Below, in pieces: positions 33,481 through 42,053 of a DNA stretch of 64,000 nt. The notes beneath the pieces were generated by a model. That model was not told where the DNA came from. It saw only the letters and a list, made by a program, of their open reading frames with translations, and searched no databases. A program made the position numbers and the translations under genes. Source of the DNA: an uncultured Eubacterium sp. (GTDB lineage: Bacteria; Bacillota; Clostridia; Lachnospirales; Lachnospiraceae); assembly GCA_947178105.1 (NCBI GenBank), contig CAMWXD010000017.1, forward strand, positions 1 through 64,000, written 5' to 3'. Every line of letters begins with the position of its first letter. Within the stretch, counting starts at the first letter, position 1.

Positions 33481-34533
33481 TTATTTCCCAAGCTCTTCCT
33501 TCAAAGCAGCCGTTAAAGCCGGAACGATCTTATTCAGGTCGCCGACAATACCATAATCAGCTACGTCAAAAATCGGAGCATCTTCGTCTTTATTGATTGC
33601 AATAATAATATCTGCTTCTTCCATACCTGCTACGTGCTGGATCGCACCAGAGATACCGATTGCAAAATATACGTTTGGACGAACGGTCTTTCCAGTCTGC
33701 CCTACCTGGCAGTCTACCGGTTTCCAACCGTTTTCCACAACGGCACGGGAACAGCTTACCATTCCGCCAAGTACATCGGCAAGATCCTGTAAAATCTTGA
33801 AGTTTTCAGCAGAACCTACGCCGCGGCCGCCGGATACAAGGATTTTCGCATCCATAATGTTCTCAGCGCTCTTTGCCTGCTTGATGACATTTAAGATCTC
33901 TACATATTTATGATTCACTTCAAATCCAGGATTGTATTCGATAATCTCAGCCTTTGCACCAGCAATTGGCTCAATCTTCTGCATAACGCCTGGACGTACG
34001 GTAGCCATCTGCGGACGGTTATCCGGGCAAGCGATTGTAGCGATCGTATTGCCGCCGAATGCAGGACGTGTCATTAACAACTGGTTGTGCTTCTGCTCTT
34101 TGCCTTCTACTGCCTTTAATGGGAAATCACCGATTTCAAGCTGTGTACAGTCTGCTGTCAAGCCTGTAGCTACTCTTGCGGATACGGTAGGGCCTAAATC
34201 CCTTCCGATTGCAGTAGCGCCGACTAACATAATTTCCGGCTTGTACTCGTTAATAACAGAAGATAATGCATGTGCATATGGCTCTGTCTTATATACTTCA
34301 AGTGCAGGGTCATCTACAACGATTACCTTGTCTGCACCGTATTCAGCCAACTGGTCAGCCAGCCCCTTTACATTTGATCCAAGAAGAACGGCTGTTACAT
34401 CTGTATTCAGATCTTTTGCAAGATCTTTTGCTTTTCCGATTAATTCAAAGGCAATACTGCTTAATTCATTATCTACCTGCTGTGCGTAGATATATACGCC
34501 CTTATATTCTTCTAAACCCATTTTTTTCACCAC
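33481..34533 (-). CDS. etfA: Electron transfer flavoprotein alpha subunit
   Basis: The 350-residue protein (GTG at 34533 after AAGGAAAGTG; the inner ATG four codons later is an alternative) has the C-terminal FAD-binding domain. Signature motifs are SGGRGVGSAENF, VGQTGKTVRPNVYFAIGISGAIQHVAGM and INKDEDAPIFDVADYGIVGDL. With EtfB and butyryl-CoA dehydrogenase it forms the bifurcating complex that couples crotonyl-CoA reduction to ferredoxin reduction. It is the last gene of the cluster before a strong terminator. Confidence 0.97.
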   Translation of the reverse strand: MVKKMGLEEYKGVYIYAQQVDNELSSIAFELIGKAKDLAKDLNTDVTAVLLGSNVKGLADQLAEYGADKVIVVDDPALEVYKTEPYAHALSSVINEYKPEIMLVGATAIGRDLGPTVSARVATGLTADCTQLEIGDFPLKAVEGKEQKHNQLLMTRPAFGGNTIATIACPDNRPQMATVRPGVMQKIEPIAGAKAEIIEYNPGFEVNHKYVEILNVIKQAKSAENIMDAKILVSGGRGVGSAENFKILQDLADVLGGMVSCSRAVVENGWKPVDCQVGQTGKTVRPNVYFAIGISGAIQHVAGMEEADIIIAINKDEDAPIFDVADYGIVGDLNKIVPALTAALKEELGK

Positions 34534-34547
34534 TTTCCTTCATCTTA

Positions 34548-35333
34548 TTAGATTACATGTTTCTCTTTTAACTTACCCATGATATATGTCACGGATTCTG
34601 TCGCATCCAGTGTAACCTTTTCGCCGGCACCCTTGCGTACCTTATCAGATGCTTTTGCGATCTTTGTAGGAGAACCATTCAGGCCGATGTTTGCATCATC
34701 CAGATCCTTTAAGTCATTTCTTCCCCATACTGTTACTTCTTTTTCATCATATGCGTCAAAAATTCCGCCTGGTGTCATATAACGAGGAACATTTAATTCA
34801 GAAAGTGCTGTCACAAGACATGGCATTTTTACTTTCAGCTCATGATATCTGTCTTCGTACTGTCTCTTAACGATCACAGAATCCCCATCTATTTTCAATT
34901 CTTCCGCATAGGAAATTACCGGCAGGTCCAGATGCTCTGCAATCTGCGGGCCAACCTGTGCGGTATCGCCGTCGATCGCCTGACGGCCTGTAATAATCAA
35001 ATCATAGTCAATATTTCTCAGCGCCCCTGCAATCGTAGAAGACGTAGCCCATGTATCAGCGCCGCCCAATACTCTGTCAGTCACAAGGATGGCTTTGTCA
35101 GCGCCCATCGCCATTGCTTCACGGAGCACGTCATCCGCCTTTGGAAGCCCCATCGTAAGTACAGTAACTTCTGCGCCGATTTCATCTTTGATTCTAAGTG
35201 CTGCTTCCAGTCCTGCTTTATCATCTGGATTCATGATCGCAAGCATGGCTGCTCTATCCAGCGTACCGTCCGGGTTAAATTTCACGCCGCCTTTGGTATC
35301 TGGTACCTGTTTAATACATACAACGATTTTCAC
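34548..35333 (-). CDS. etfB: Electron transfer flavoprotein beta subunit
   Basis: The start codon is GTG at 35331-35333 with AAGGAG upstream. The 261-residue protein has KIVVCIKQVPDT at the N-terminus, typical of EtfB, plus MNPDDKAGLEAALRIKDE and GRQAIDGDTAQVGPQIAEHLDLP, the conserved Etf domain region. Together with EtfA it binds FAD and carries the bifurcating NADH site. It lies between bcd and etfA with short gaps (39 and 14 bp). Confidence 0.97.
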   Translation of the reverse strand: MKIVVCIKQVPDTKGGVKFNPDGTLDRAAMLAIMNPDDKAGLEAALRIKDEIGAEVTVLTMGLPKADDVLREAMAMGADKAILVTDRVLGGADTWATSSTIAGALRNIDYDLIITGRQAIDGDTAQVGPQIAEHLDLPVISYAEELKIDGDSVIVKRQYEDRYHELKVKMPCLVTALSELNVPRYMTPGGIFDAYDEKEVTVWGRNDLKDLDDANIGLNGSPTKIAKASDKVRKGAGEKVTLDATESVTYIMGKLKEKHVI

Positions 35334-35372
35334 GGTAGTTTCACTCCTTATACTCTATTTAAAATTTGCCTG

Positions 35373-36527
35373 TTATTTCAATAACGCACCAGAGATAACC
35401 ATACGCTGAACTTCAGAGGTTCCTTCGTAAATCTCTGTGATCTTCGCATCACGCATCATACGCTCTACATCGTATTCACGGATGTAGCCGTATCCGCCGA
35501 ATAACTGTACAACTTCTGTAGTTACTGCCATAGCAGTCTCTGCTGCAAATAATTTAGCCTTTGCTGCTTCTACAGAGTATACTCTCTGTGTAGCTTTTGC
35601 TACGGCTGCGCGGTATACTAAGAATTTTGCTGCATCAATACGTGCTGCCATATCAGCCAGCTTGAACTGTGTATTCTGCTGCTGTGCAATCGAACGGCCA
35701 AACTGTTTTCTTTCTTTTGTATATTCGATTGCTCTTTCCAATGCGCCTTCTGCAAGCCCAAGTGCCTGGGATGCGATACCGATACGTCCGCCATCCAGCG
35801 TATGCATTGCGATTGGGAAGCCTTTTCCTTCCGGCCCTAACAGTGCATCCTTTGGAATTCTGCAATCTTCAAAAATCAATTCATATGTTGAGGAACCACG
35901 AATACCCATCTTCTTCTCTTTTGTTCCGAAGGAGAAGCCCGGAGCGCCTTTTTCTACGATAAATGCAGAGAAGTTTTTCTTCTTTCTGCCTCTCTTATCT
36001 TCTGTAATGCTTGTAATTGCGATCACGATATAAACATCCGCAACTTTACCGTTTGTGATAAAGCATTTGGAGCCGTTTAATACCCACTCGTCACCGTCTA
36101 AAACAGCCTTTGTCTGGCAGCCCTGTGCGTCTGTACCAGCGCCTGGCTCTGTCAGGGCGAATGCACCAAGCTTTTCACCCTTTGCAAGCGGTGTTACATA
36201 TTTTTTCTTCTGTTCTTCTGAACCATAGGTCATAATCGGATCGATACAAAGCGATGTATGCGCAGAAACGATAACGCCTGTTGTACCGCAAACTTTTGAT
36301 AATTCTTCTACACACATTACATATGTAAGAGGATCGCAGCCCTGTCCGCCGTACTCCTTTGGTACCGGAATTCCCATAAATCCAGCCTTTGCCATTTTGG
36401 CAACTGTTTCTGCCGGAAATGCCTCTGTCTCATCGACTTCCTGAGCAAGAGGCTTTACTTCTGTTTCAGCGAAATCTTTGAATAAAGTTCTCGCCATTTC
36501 ATGTTTCTTATCTAAAGAAAAATCCAT
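35373..36527 (-). CDS. bcd: Butyryl-CoA dehydrogenase (short-chain acyl-CoA dehydrogenase)
   Basis: This 384-residue flavoenzyme has the acyl-CoA dehydrogenase signatures GAFALTEPGAGTDAQG (first) and QLFGGYGYIREYDVERMMRDAKITEIYEGTSEVQR (second), where Glu in YEGT is the catalytic base. It reduces crotonyl-CoA to butyryl-CoA, the energy-conserving step with EtfBA. Position just upstream of etfB supports the assignment. GGAGGAGTAAGAATC precedes the ATG. Length is as in other butyrate producers. Confidence 0.97.
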   Translation of the reverse strand: MDFSLDKKHEMARTLFKDFAETEVKPLAQEVDETEAFPAETVAKMAKAGFMGIPVPKEYGGQGCDPLTYVMCVEELSKVCGTTGVIVSAHTSLCIDPIMTYGSEEQKKKYVTPLAKGEKLGAFALTEPGAGTDAQGCQTKAVLDGDEWVLNGSKCFITNGKVADVYIVIAITSITEDKRGRKKKNFSAFIVEKGAPGFSFGTKEKKMGIRGSSTYELIFEDCRIPKDALLGPEGKGFPIAMHTLDGGRIGIASQALGLAEGALERAIEYTKERKQFGRSIAQQQNTQFKLADMAARIDAAKFLVYRAAVAKATQRVYSVEAAKAKLFAAETAMAVTTEVVQLFGGYGYIREYDVERMMRDAKITEIYEGTSEVQRMVISGALLK

Positions 36528-36643
36528 GATTCTTACTCCTCCATTTACTTAATCACACAGGTTGCTTGCCAGCCCGTTTTTAACTTCTTTGAATTTTTTT
36601 CTTTGTTTCCTAATTTATATCTGTAAGCTTCTGTTTTACCGTC

Positions 36644-37483
36644 TTATTTGCTGTAATCGTAGAAGCCTTTGCCTGTCTTCATACCTAATTTGCCTGCACG
36701 TACCATTTTCTTTAATAATGGATGCGGACGGTATTTTGGATCACCTGTCTCATCATATAATACGTTCATAATTGCAAGGCAGATATCAAGCCCTACCAGG
36801 TCGCCTAACGCAAGAGGCCCCATTGGATGGTTTGCACCGAGCTTCATAGCAGTGTCGATGCCTTCTACAGATGCAACGCCGTCAGCATAGATGCCGATTG
36901 CTTCGTTAATCATCGGGATCAGGATTCTGTTTACAACAAAGCCTGGAGCTTCTTTTACTTCTACCGGAGTTTTTCCGATTGCTTTGGAGATCTCTACGAT
37001 CTTGTCGCGCATTTCATCAGGAGTATTTTCGCCCTGGATAACCTCAATAAGCTTCATTACAGGAGCCGGGTTAAAGAAATGCATACCAATTACCGGACGG
37101 TCAAGCCCTGCAGCGATTTCTGTCACAGATAAAGAAGAAGTATTTGTTGCAAACATACAGTCTGCTTTTACAATATCCTGCAATTCTTTGAATGTCTGTT
37201 TCTTTACATCCATTACTTCAAGCGCTGCTTCTACGATCAAGTCACAGTCTGTACAGATATCCTTAACGCCTGTAGTAATCTTGCCAAGGATCTTGTCTGC
37301 GTCTTCCTGGTTCATTTTGCCTTTTGCAACTCTTTTTTCAAAGCCTTTTGCGATTTTGTTTTTGCCGTTTGCAGCAAATTCCTCGTTGATGTCACATAAG
37401 CATACTTCATATCCTTCTGTCTGTGCGAATGCCTGTGCAATTCCAGAACCCATGGTTCCTGCGCCGATTACTCCTACTTTCAT
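36644..37483 (-). CDS. hbd: 3-hydroxybutyryl-CoA dehydrogenase
   Basis: The 279-residue enzyme has the NAD-binding [14 protein letters not shown] at residues 6-19 and [15 protein letters not shown] in the middle, with the conserved catalytic His/Glu. The C-terminal helical domain ends with GRGFYDYSK-like ([10 protein letters not shown]). It reduces acetoacetyl-CoA to 3-hydroxybutyryl-CoA. GAAGGAGGAACTACA precedes the ATG. It lies 116 bp upstream of bcd and 178 bp downstream of the thiolase; the usual crotonase gene between or near them is missing. Confidence 0.97.
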   Translation of the reverse strand: MKVGVIGAGTMGSGIAQAFAQTEGYEVCLCDINEEFAANGKNKIAKGFEKRVAKGKMNQEDADKILGKITTGVKDICTDCDLIVEAALEVMDVKKQTFKELQDIVKADCMFATNTSSLSVTEIAAGLDRPVIGMHFFNPAPVMKLIEVIQGENTPDEMRDKIVEISKAIGKTPVEVKEAPGFVVNRILIPMINEAIGIYADGVASVEGIDTAMKLGANHPMGPLALGDLVGLDICLAIMNVLYDETGDPKYRPHPLLKKMVRAGKLGMKTGKGFYDYSK

Positions 37484-37599
37484 TGTAGTTCCTCCTTCTA
37501 TATTTTCCTTCAGCTTCTATATTTATATTCGTTTATTTTTGTGGGTTATTTATTTTATGTCTGACATTTCTGCATAGAAAACCGTTGCTTTTTCGCAGT

Positions 37600-37636
37600 A
37601 GATTTACCCGAGAGCATAAGCTGCCCGGGTAAATCT
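37600..37636 (-). other. Intercistronic hairpin between thl and hbd
   Basis: AGATTTACCCG (37600-37610) and CGGGTAAATCT (37626-37636) form an 11-bp perfect stem with a 15-base loop. There is no T-run on the minus strand, so it is more likely an mRNA stability or processing element, or a partial attenuator, than a full terminator. Confidence 0.5.
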
Positions 37637-37661
37637 GTATGTTAACCTGCTAACTTGCCTG

Positions 37662-38846
37662 CTAATCTCTCTCAACGATTGTAGAACAGCCCATGCCGCC
37701 GCCGATACAAAGTGTAGCAAGTCCTCTCTTTGCATCTCTTTTTACCATTTCATGCAATAATGTAACAAGGATACGGCATCCAGAAGCCCCTACCGGATGT
37801 CCAAGAGCGATTGCGCCGCCGTTTACGTTTACCTTGTCCATATTGAAGCCAAGATCTTTTGCAACTGCAACAGACTGTGCTGCAAAAGCTTCGTTTGCTT
37901 CGATCAAATCCATATCATCGATGGAAAGCCCTGTCTGTGCCAATACTTTCTTTGTAGAAGCAACCGGGCCAATTCCCATAACTTCTGGCCGAACGCCGCC
38001 AAGTGCACCTGCTACCCATGTAGCCATCGGCTTTACGCCAAGCTCTTTTGCTTTTTCTTCGCTCATAACTACGATTGCTGCCGCACCGTCATTGATACCG
38101 GAAGCATTTCCAGCAGTTACAAGGCCGCCCTGTTTGCCGGAGCAGCATTTCAAGTTTGCAAGGCTCTCAGCCGTTGTGCCGGCACGCGGGCCTTCGTCTT
38201 TCTTAAATTCAACGATCTCTCTCTTAACCTTAACCGGTACCGGAACGATCTCGTCGTCAAATTTGCCTTCTGCAATGGCTTTCTCACATTTCTGCTGGCT
38301 GTTTGCTGCAAACGCATCCAGTTCTTCTCTTGTAAGGCCATATTCATCGCAGATATTTTCTGCGGTAATCATCATATGATACTGATTAAATGCATCTGTC
38401 AGCGCATCGTTTACCATGGTATCGATGATCGTTGCATTGTTCATACGATAACCAAAACGAGCCTTCGTCATAGCATACGGCGCCATAGACATATTCTCCA
38501 TACCGCCTGCAACAACGATGTCAGCCTGTCCGGATAAAATCTGGGCCGCTGCCTCATTGACACATTTCAGGCCGGAACCGCATACGACATTCAATGTAAC
38601 TGCCGGAACTTCATTTGGTAAACCAGCCTTGATGGAAGCCTGGCGTGCAACGTTCTGTCCCTGAGCTGCCTGAATAACGCATCCCATTAATACTTCATCC
38701 ACCTGCTCCGGCTTTACGCCCGCTCTGTTTAATGCTTCCTTAATTACGATTGCTCCTAACTCTGCTGCCGGAGTATTGCTCAATGCTCCGCCCATTTTAC
38801 CAATTGCGGTACGGCATGCGCCTGCTAAAACTACTTTGTTTGCCAT
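37662..38846 (-). CDS. thl: Acetyl-CoA acetyltransferase (thiolase)
   Basis: The 394-residue enzyme condenses two acetyl-CoA into acetoacetyl-CoA. The active-site residues are seen in [12 protein letters not shown] (nucleophile Cys, about residue 89), [13 protein letters not shown] (His) and [11 protein letters not shown] (Cys). Length and identity are typical for the biosynthetic thiolase of butyrate producers. AAAGGAGACGAGAAA precedes the ATG. It is the first gene of the butyrate cluster, with a Rex-type operator and a promoter in the 130 bp before it. Confidence 0.97.
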   Translation of the reverse strand: MANKVVLAGACRTAIGKMGGALSNTPAAELGAIVIKEALNRAGVKPEQVDEVLMGCVIQAAQGQNVARQASIKAGLPNEVPAVTLNVVCGSGLKCVNEAAAQILSGQADIVVAGGMENMSMAPYAMTKARFGYRMNNATIIDTMVNDALTDAFNQYHMMITAENICDEYGLTREELDAFAANSQQKCEKAIAEGKFDDEIVPVPVKVKREIVEFKKDEGPRAGTTAESLANLKCCSGKQGGLVTAGNASGINDGAAAIVVMSEEKAKELGVKPMATWVAGALGGVRPEVMGIGPVASTKKVLAQTGLSIDDMDLIEANEAFAAQSVAVAKDLGFNMDKVNVNGGAIALGHPVGASGCRILVTLLHEMVKRDAKRGLATLCIGGGMGCSTIVERD

Positions 38847-38880
38847 TTTCTCGTCTCCTTTACAAACTTGTCATAATAAG

Positions 38881-38898
38881 ATGTTAAAAATTTAACAA
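38881..38898 (-). promoter_or_regulatory. Rex-type operator in the thl leader
   Basis: Read on the minus strand the 18-mer is TTGTTAA-ATTT-TTAACAT, against the clostridial Rex consensus TTGTTAA-N4-TTAACAA, i.e. one mismatch at the end. It lies between the probable -10 (38952-38957) and the thl start codon, a repression position. Confidence 0.7.
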
Positions 38899-38951
38899 TC
38901 TTTTCAAAAAAATAAAACGTCTTAGAAATGCAAGACTCAACTCTTGTATTT

Positions 38952-38980
38952 AGGATATCACAATTATATGTTTTTGGCAA
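38952..38980 (-). promoter_or_regulatory. Probable promoter of the butyrate cluster
   Basis: Minus strand TTGCCA (38975-38980), 17-bp spacer, TATCCT (38952-38957), about 105 bp before thl. Confidence 0.5.
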
Positions 38981-39044
38981 CTAAAAATTTCATAATAATT
39001 CTGATTTTTCCTAAAAATTTCTAAATAATAGGATTAAAACTATA

Positions 39045-39077
39045 AAATCTGCCTATAATATAAGATTTCGCAGATTT
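39045..39077 (-). terminator. Short terminator after the wall hydrolase gene
   Basis: AAATCTGC (39045-39052) and GCAGATTT (39070-39077) pair perfectly; the minus strand continues TTTATAG. It is a weak stem of 8 bp. Confidence 0.4.
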
Positions 39078-39095
39078 TTGTCTTATCAATCAGCC

Positions 39096-40388
39096 CTAAT
39101 AAAATACATGGTTTCCAATTACCGTTCCGTCAATCTCGCCATTATCAACTCTAAAGTACAGGCAATCTACATTTCGGCTGCCATTCAATACTGCCTGCGC
39201 CGCCGACGTACAATGGCTTCCAAGCCCCGCTGCAAGCGCATGGGCAAAACGGCCGCTTGCAACCGGCGAAAACTGGCCGCTCTGGTAAATCACGCCGCTG
39301 ATGCTGTTTGGAAAACTGCTGCTTGCTACCCGGTTTAAAATCACGCTCCCTACTGCAAGCTGCCCCTCGTATGGCTGATTGCCAGCTTCACAATAGATAA
39401 TAGTCGATAACAGTTCCAGATCACCAGCACCTGCTGCAGGACTGCCGCTGTGACGACTGTCAGAAGAACTGCTGCCGGAGCTGCCGCCCTGCTGCCCGCC
39501 ATCCTGCTGCTCACTTTCTGGTTGGGCTGCCTGCTGCCTTTTACGCTCCTCTTCCTCTCTCCTGCGCTGCTTTTGCTCTTCCTCACGGATACGTTTAAGC
39601 TCTTCTTCCTGCTTTCTGATTTCTTCCTCACGCCTTTTGTCCTCCTCTGCTTTTTGCCGTTCCAGCTCCTGCTCATACTGTTTTTGGCGCTCCAATTCCT
39701 GCTCATACTGTTCCTTAAGCGCCGCGGAAGCCTGGATCTGCGAGATTTTTTCTCCCAGCCTTTCTTTCATGCCTGCCACTGCCGTATCGATTCCGTCCAA
39801 CTGTTTTTCCTGTTCTTCCTCCAGGCTTTTCAGTTGCGCCTGCTCAGAAACAAGCTTTGCCTTTGCCTTTTTTATTTTCCTCGTCGTGGCTTTATATTCC
39901 TCCAGCTTCTGCCTGTCATAAGCCATCACTGCCTGAAAATATTCCGCGCGGCGCAGCGCTTCGGAAAACGAATCGGCATCCAGCACAAACCATATCATAT
40001 CTATTGTACTGTTTTCATACATAAAACAGATTCGCTCCTTCATCTGCCTGTACTGCTGCCTGCTTTCCTTTTTGGAGCTTTTTAGCGCCTCCTGCGTCTT
40101 TTTGATTTCCTTTTGTGTCCCTGCAATATCCTCTTTTGTCTGATCCAGCTCTGCTGCCAGACGGCTGATCTGCTCCTGCCCGTCAGCAATCTCCTGCTCC
40201 AATGCCTGCTGCTGCATCCGCCAGGCGCTGATCTTTTTGCCCGTCTGGTCCAGCGCCTCCTCCAGGTCATGAATCTTTTTTCCTGTACTGTCAATCTGGT
40301 CCTCAATCGCACCGGCATATGCCTGGCTGCTGCACAGCATCCCCGCTGCAAGCAGCAGCGCCAGGCAGGCTTTTCTCCTTTGTTTCAT
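39096..40388 (-). CDS. Secreted coiled-coil cell-wall hydrolase with SleB-type domain
   Basis: This 430-residue protein has a signal peptide (MKQRRKACLALLLAAGMLCSSQAYA), a long CwlO/PcsB-like coiled coil (about residues 28-270), a low-complexity Gln/Gly/Ser linker (about 275-320), and a C-terminal hydrolase domain (about 320-430) of the SleB/Hydrolase_2 type. That domain contains IIYCEAGNQPYEGQLAVGSVILNRV, with the probable catalytic Glu, and SGQFSPV. The coiled coil may work as a regulatory arm responding to an FtsEX-like partner, while the domain cuts peptidoglycan. The ATG has AAAAGGAGCGT upstream. Confidence 0.9.
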   Translation of the reverse strand: MKQRRKACLALLLAAGMLCSSQAYAGAIEDQIDSTGKKIHDLEEALDQTGKKISAWRMQQQALEQEIADGQEQISRLAAELDQTKEDIAGTQKEIKKTQEALKSSKKESRQQYRQMKERICFMYENSTIDMIWFVLDADSFSEALRRAEYFQAVMAYDRQKLEEYKATTRKIKKAKAKLVSEQAQLKSLEEEQEKQLDGIDTAVAGMKERLGEKISQIQASAALKEQYEQELERQKQYEQELERQKAEEDKRREEEIRKQEEELKRIREEEQKQRRREEEERKRQQAAQPESEQQDGGQQGGSSGSSSSDSRHSGSPAAGAGDLELLSTIIYCEAGNQPYEGQLAVGSVILNRVASSSFPNSISGVIYQSGQFSPVASGRFAHALAAGLGSHCTSAAQAVLNGSRNVDCLYFRVDNGEIDGTVIGNHVFY

Positions 40389-40597
40389 AACAGCATACGC
40401 TCCTTTTTCGTCAGCCCTTTTCCTAACAATTAAAAATTTAACAAGATTGTGAATATATTATATCATTTGTATTACACAATGTATATATTTTCCTTGTGTT
40501 TTTGATTGTTTTTTTTGGTAAGTTATGCTATCATAAATGAGAGTGGGATGTAGTTGACAATTTCCGTTTATTCATAAAACAATGACCAAAGGGATTA

Positions 40598-40635
40598 CGC
40601 TGTCTTTCGAGGAAATACGAAAGGCATTTACAGCG
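40598..40635 (+). other. Structured leader element before the HD-GYP-like gene
   Basis: CGCTGT-CTTTCG, an 8-base loop, then CGAAAG-GCATTT-ACAGCG form two stacked helices with a one-sided bulge, within a 380-bp non-coding stretch (40389-40785). A TTGACA-like box at about 40554 lies upstream, and a short frame MITRKMKGEAARQKSMSGY... ends at 40770. The fold may regulate the downstream gene. I do not recognise a known riboswitch. Confidence 0.35.
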
Positions 40636-40785
40636 CCAAGTGTTCTGAAACATATTTTCCGCCCTAAAACCAACCTGGAATTATGATTTCAGATGCGCTA
40701 TGATAACCAGAAAAATGAAAGGAGAAGCTGCTAGGCAAAAATCTATGTCTGGATATTTGCCCATATTTTGAGCAGCAATGGTACT

Positions 40786-41964
40786 ATGTTATTTGTAGAA
40801 TCAGAGGATATCAAGCCAGGAATGCGTCTAGCCAAACCAGTGTACAATCGGAACGGAGTATTGCTGTTTGACCGGAATACAAAATTGACCGTTCAAAACA
40901 TTGTAAATCTGACGAATTTCGGTTTGATCGGTATTTTTATTCTGGAACCGGCGGAACCGCTTCCGCCGATTACAAAAGAAGAACAGGAATTTGAACAGCT
41001 CCAGACCTTTTATATGTTCCGGCTCCGCGACAGCCTGGTCAACATCAGCAAAGGAAAAATGCCGCAGGACCTGCCTGGCCTTGCCAAAGACGTGGTAGAC
41101 CACTTTGGCACGTTAGACCACAAAGTACATTTTACCCAGACAATCCGAAGCAACACAGACTTTGTATATAAACATTCGATTGGTGTTTCCATTATTTCCG
41201 CTATGATCGGCCATGCAATGGGCTTACGTGAAAGTACGCTGCTTTCTATTGTAACGGCTGCTTTTTTGTACGATTTCGGCTATTTGTACGTACCGGCTGA
41301 GATTATGAAAAAAGGCGAGGATATCACGGATATTGAAAATTCCACTATTACAAAATACCGCGAAAAAGCGTTTGCCCTGCTCCATGCGGACACAAACCCT
41401 TACAGCATCCCGTCCGATGCGCTTGCCATGGTCACGCAGATGATTAAGACAGGCCGTACAGAAGGCGACACGGTAGACCGCAGCAAATGGCTGACAGGCA
41501 CAGCAATCCTGACGGTCGCTGACCGCTTTGACCGTATGACCGCTATGAGCCTGAGCCGAAAGCCGAATTCCGAGATTTCGGCGGTCCGTTACTTGGTTGA
41601 CCATCCGGAATCTTATCCTGAAAATGTCGTTTCCGCACTGGCAAAATGCATCCACATCATGCCAGTAGGCTGCTGCGTAGACCTTACCAACGGGGATAAA
41701 GGGCTTGTGCTGGAGACAAACGAACGTGACTTTAACCATCCGGTCGTACTGAGCTTCCGCGATAACCAGGTGCTGGACTTAAGCGACCCGAAGGTAAACA
41801 GGAACATCCAGATCGCAGACGTCATGCATACAATGGACAACCGCGTAAAAATGGACGCAGAAACGCTGAAACAGTTTACGACCGATGAAAACAGTTCGAA
41901 AATGGTGAAAAAATACCAGTTTAAAAAGCTGCAGATAGAAAAACGCCGCCTGGAGCGAGCATAA
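40786..41964 (+). CDS. HD-GYP-like signalling protein with degenerate catalytic residues
   Basis: The ATG at 40786 fits the conserved opening (MLFVESEDIKPGMRLAKPVYN), although no clear ribosome site precedes it; a TTG at 40768 is another option. The 392-residue protein has the N-terminal module seen before HD-GYP domains (GMRLAKPVYNRNGVLLF) and an HD-GYP-like helical region. The HD pair is replaced by YDFG (in FLYDFGYLYVP) and the GYP motif is absent, whereas one His (YKHSIGV) and ADRFDRMTA remain. It should therefore not hydrolyse c-di-GMP, and may act as a receptor or scaffold. Convergent carB follows across a strong terminator. Confidence 0.75.
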   Translation: MLFVESEDIKPGMRLAKPVYNRNGVLLFDRNTKLTVQNIVNLTNFGLIGIFILEPAEPLPPITKEEQEFEQLQTFYMFRLRDSLVNISKGKMPQDLPGLAKDVVDHFGTLDHKVHFTQTIRSNTDFVYKHSIGVSIISAMIGHAMGLRESTLLSIVTAAFLYDFGYLYVPAEIMKKGEDITDIENSTITKYREKAFALLHADTNPYSIPSDALAMVTQMIKTGRTEGDTVDRSKWLTGTAILTVADRFDRMTAMSLSRKPNSEISAVRYLVDHPESYPENVVSALAKCIHIMPVGCCVDLTNGDKGLVLETNERDFNHPVVLSFRDNQVLDLSDPKVNRNIQIADVMHTMDNRVKMDAETLKQFTTDENSSKMVKKYQFKKLQIEKRRLERA

Positions 41965-41978
41965 CTGCTTCTGAAATA

Positions 41979-42037
41979 AAAAGCTGCCGGAAAACGATCT
42001 TTCCTGTAAAAATCATTTCCCGACAGCTTCTTTTTAT
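41979..42037. terminator. Bidirectional terminator between HD-GYP-like gene and carB
   Basis: AAGCTGCCGGAAAACGATC and the complementary arm ending GACAGCTTC pair over about 16 bp with small mismatches; T-rich stretches lie on both sides (TTTTTAT on plus). Confidence 0.8.
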
Positions 42038-42053
42038 AGATCAAGTTCCGTTT

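Noticed and set aside
40598..40635. c-di-GMP riboswitch before the HD-GYP-like gene
   Set aside because: The conserved GGGCAAACC-type core and GNRA tetraloop receptor of GEMM aptamers are absent; kept only as a structured leader of unknown class.
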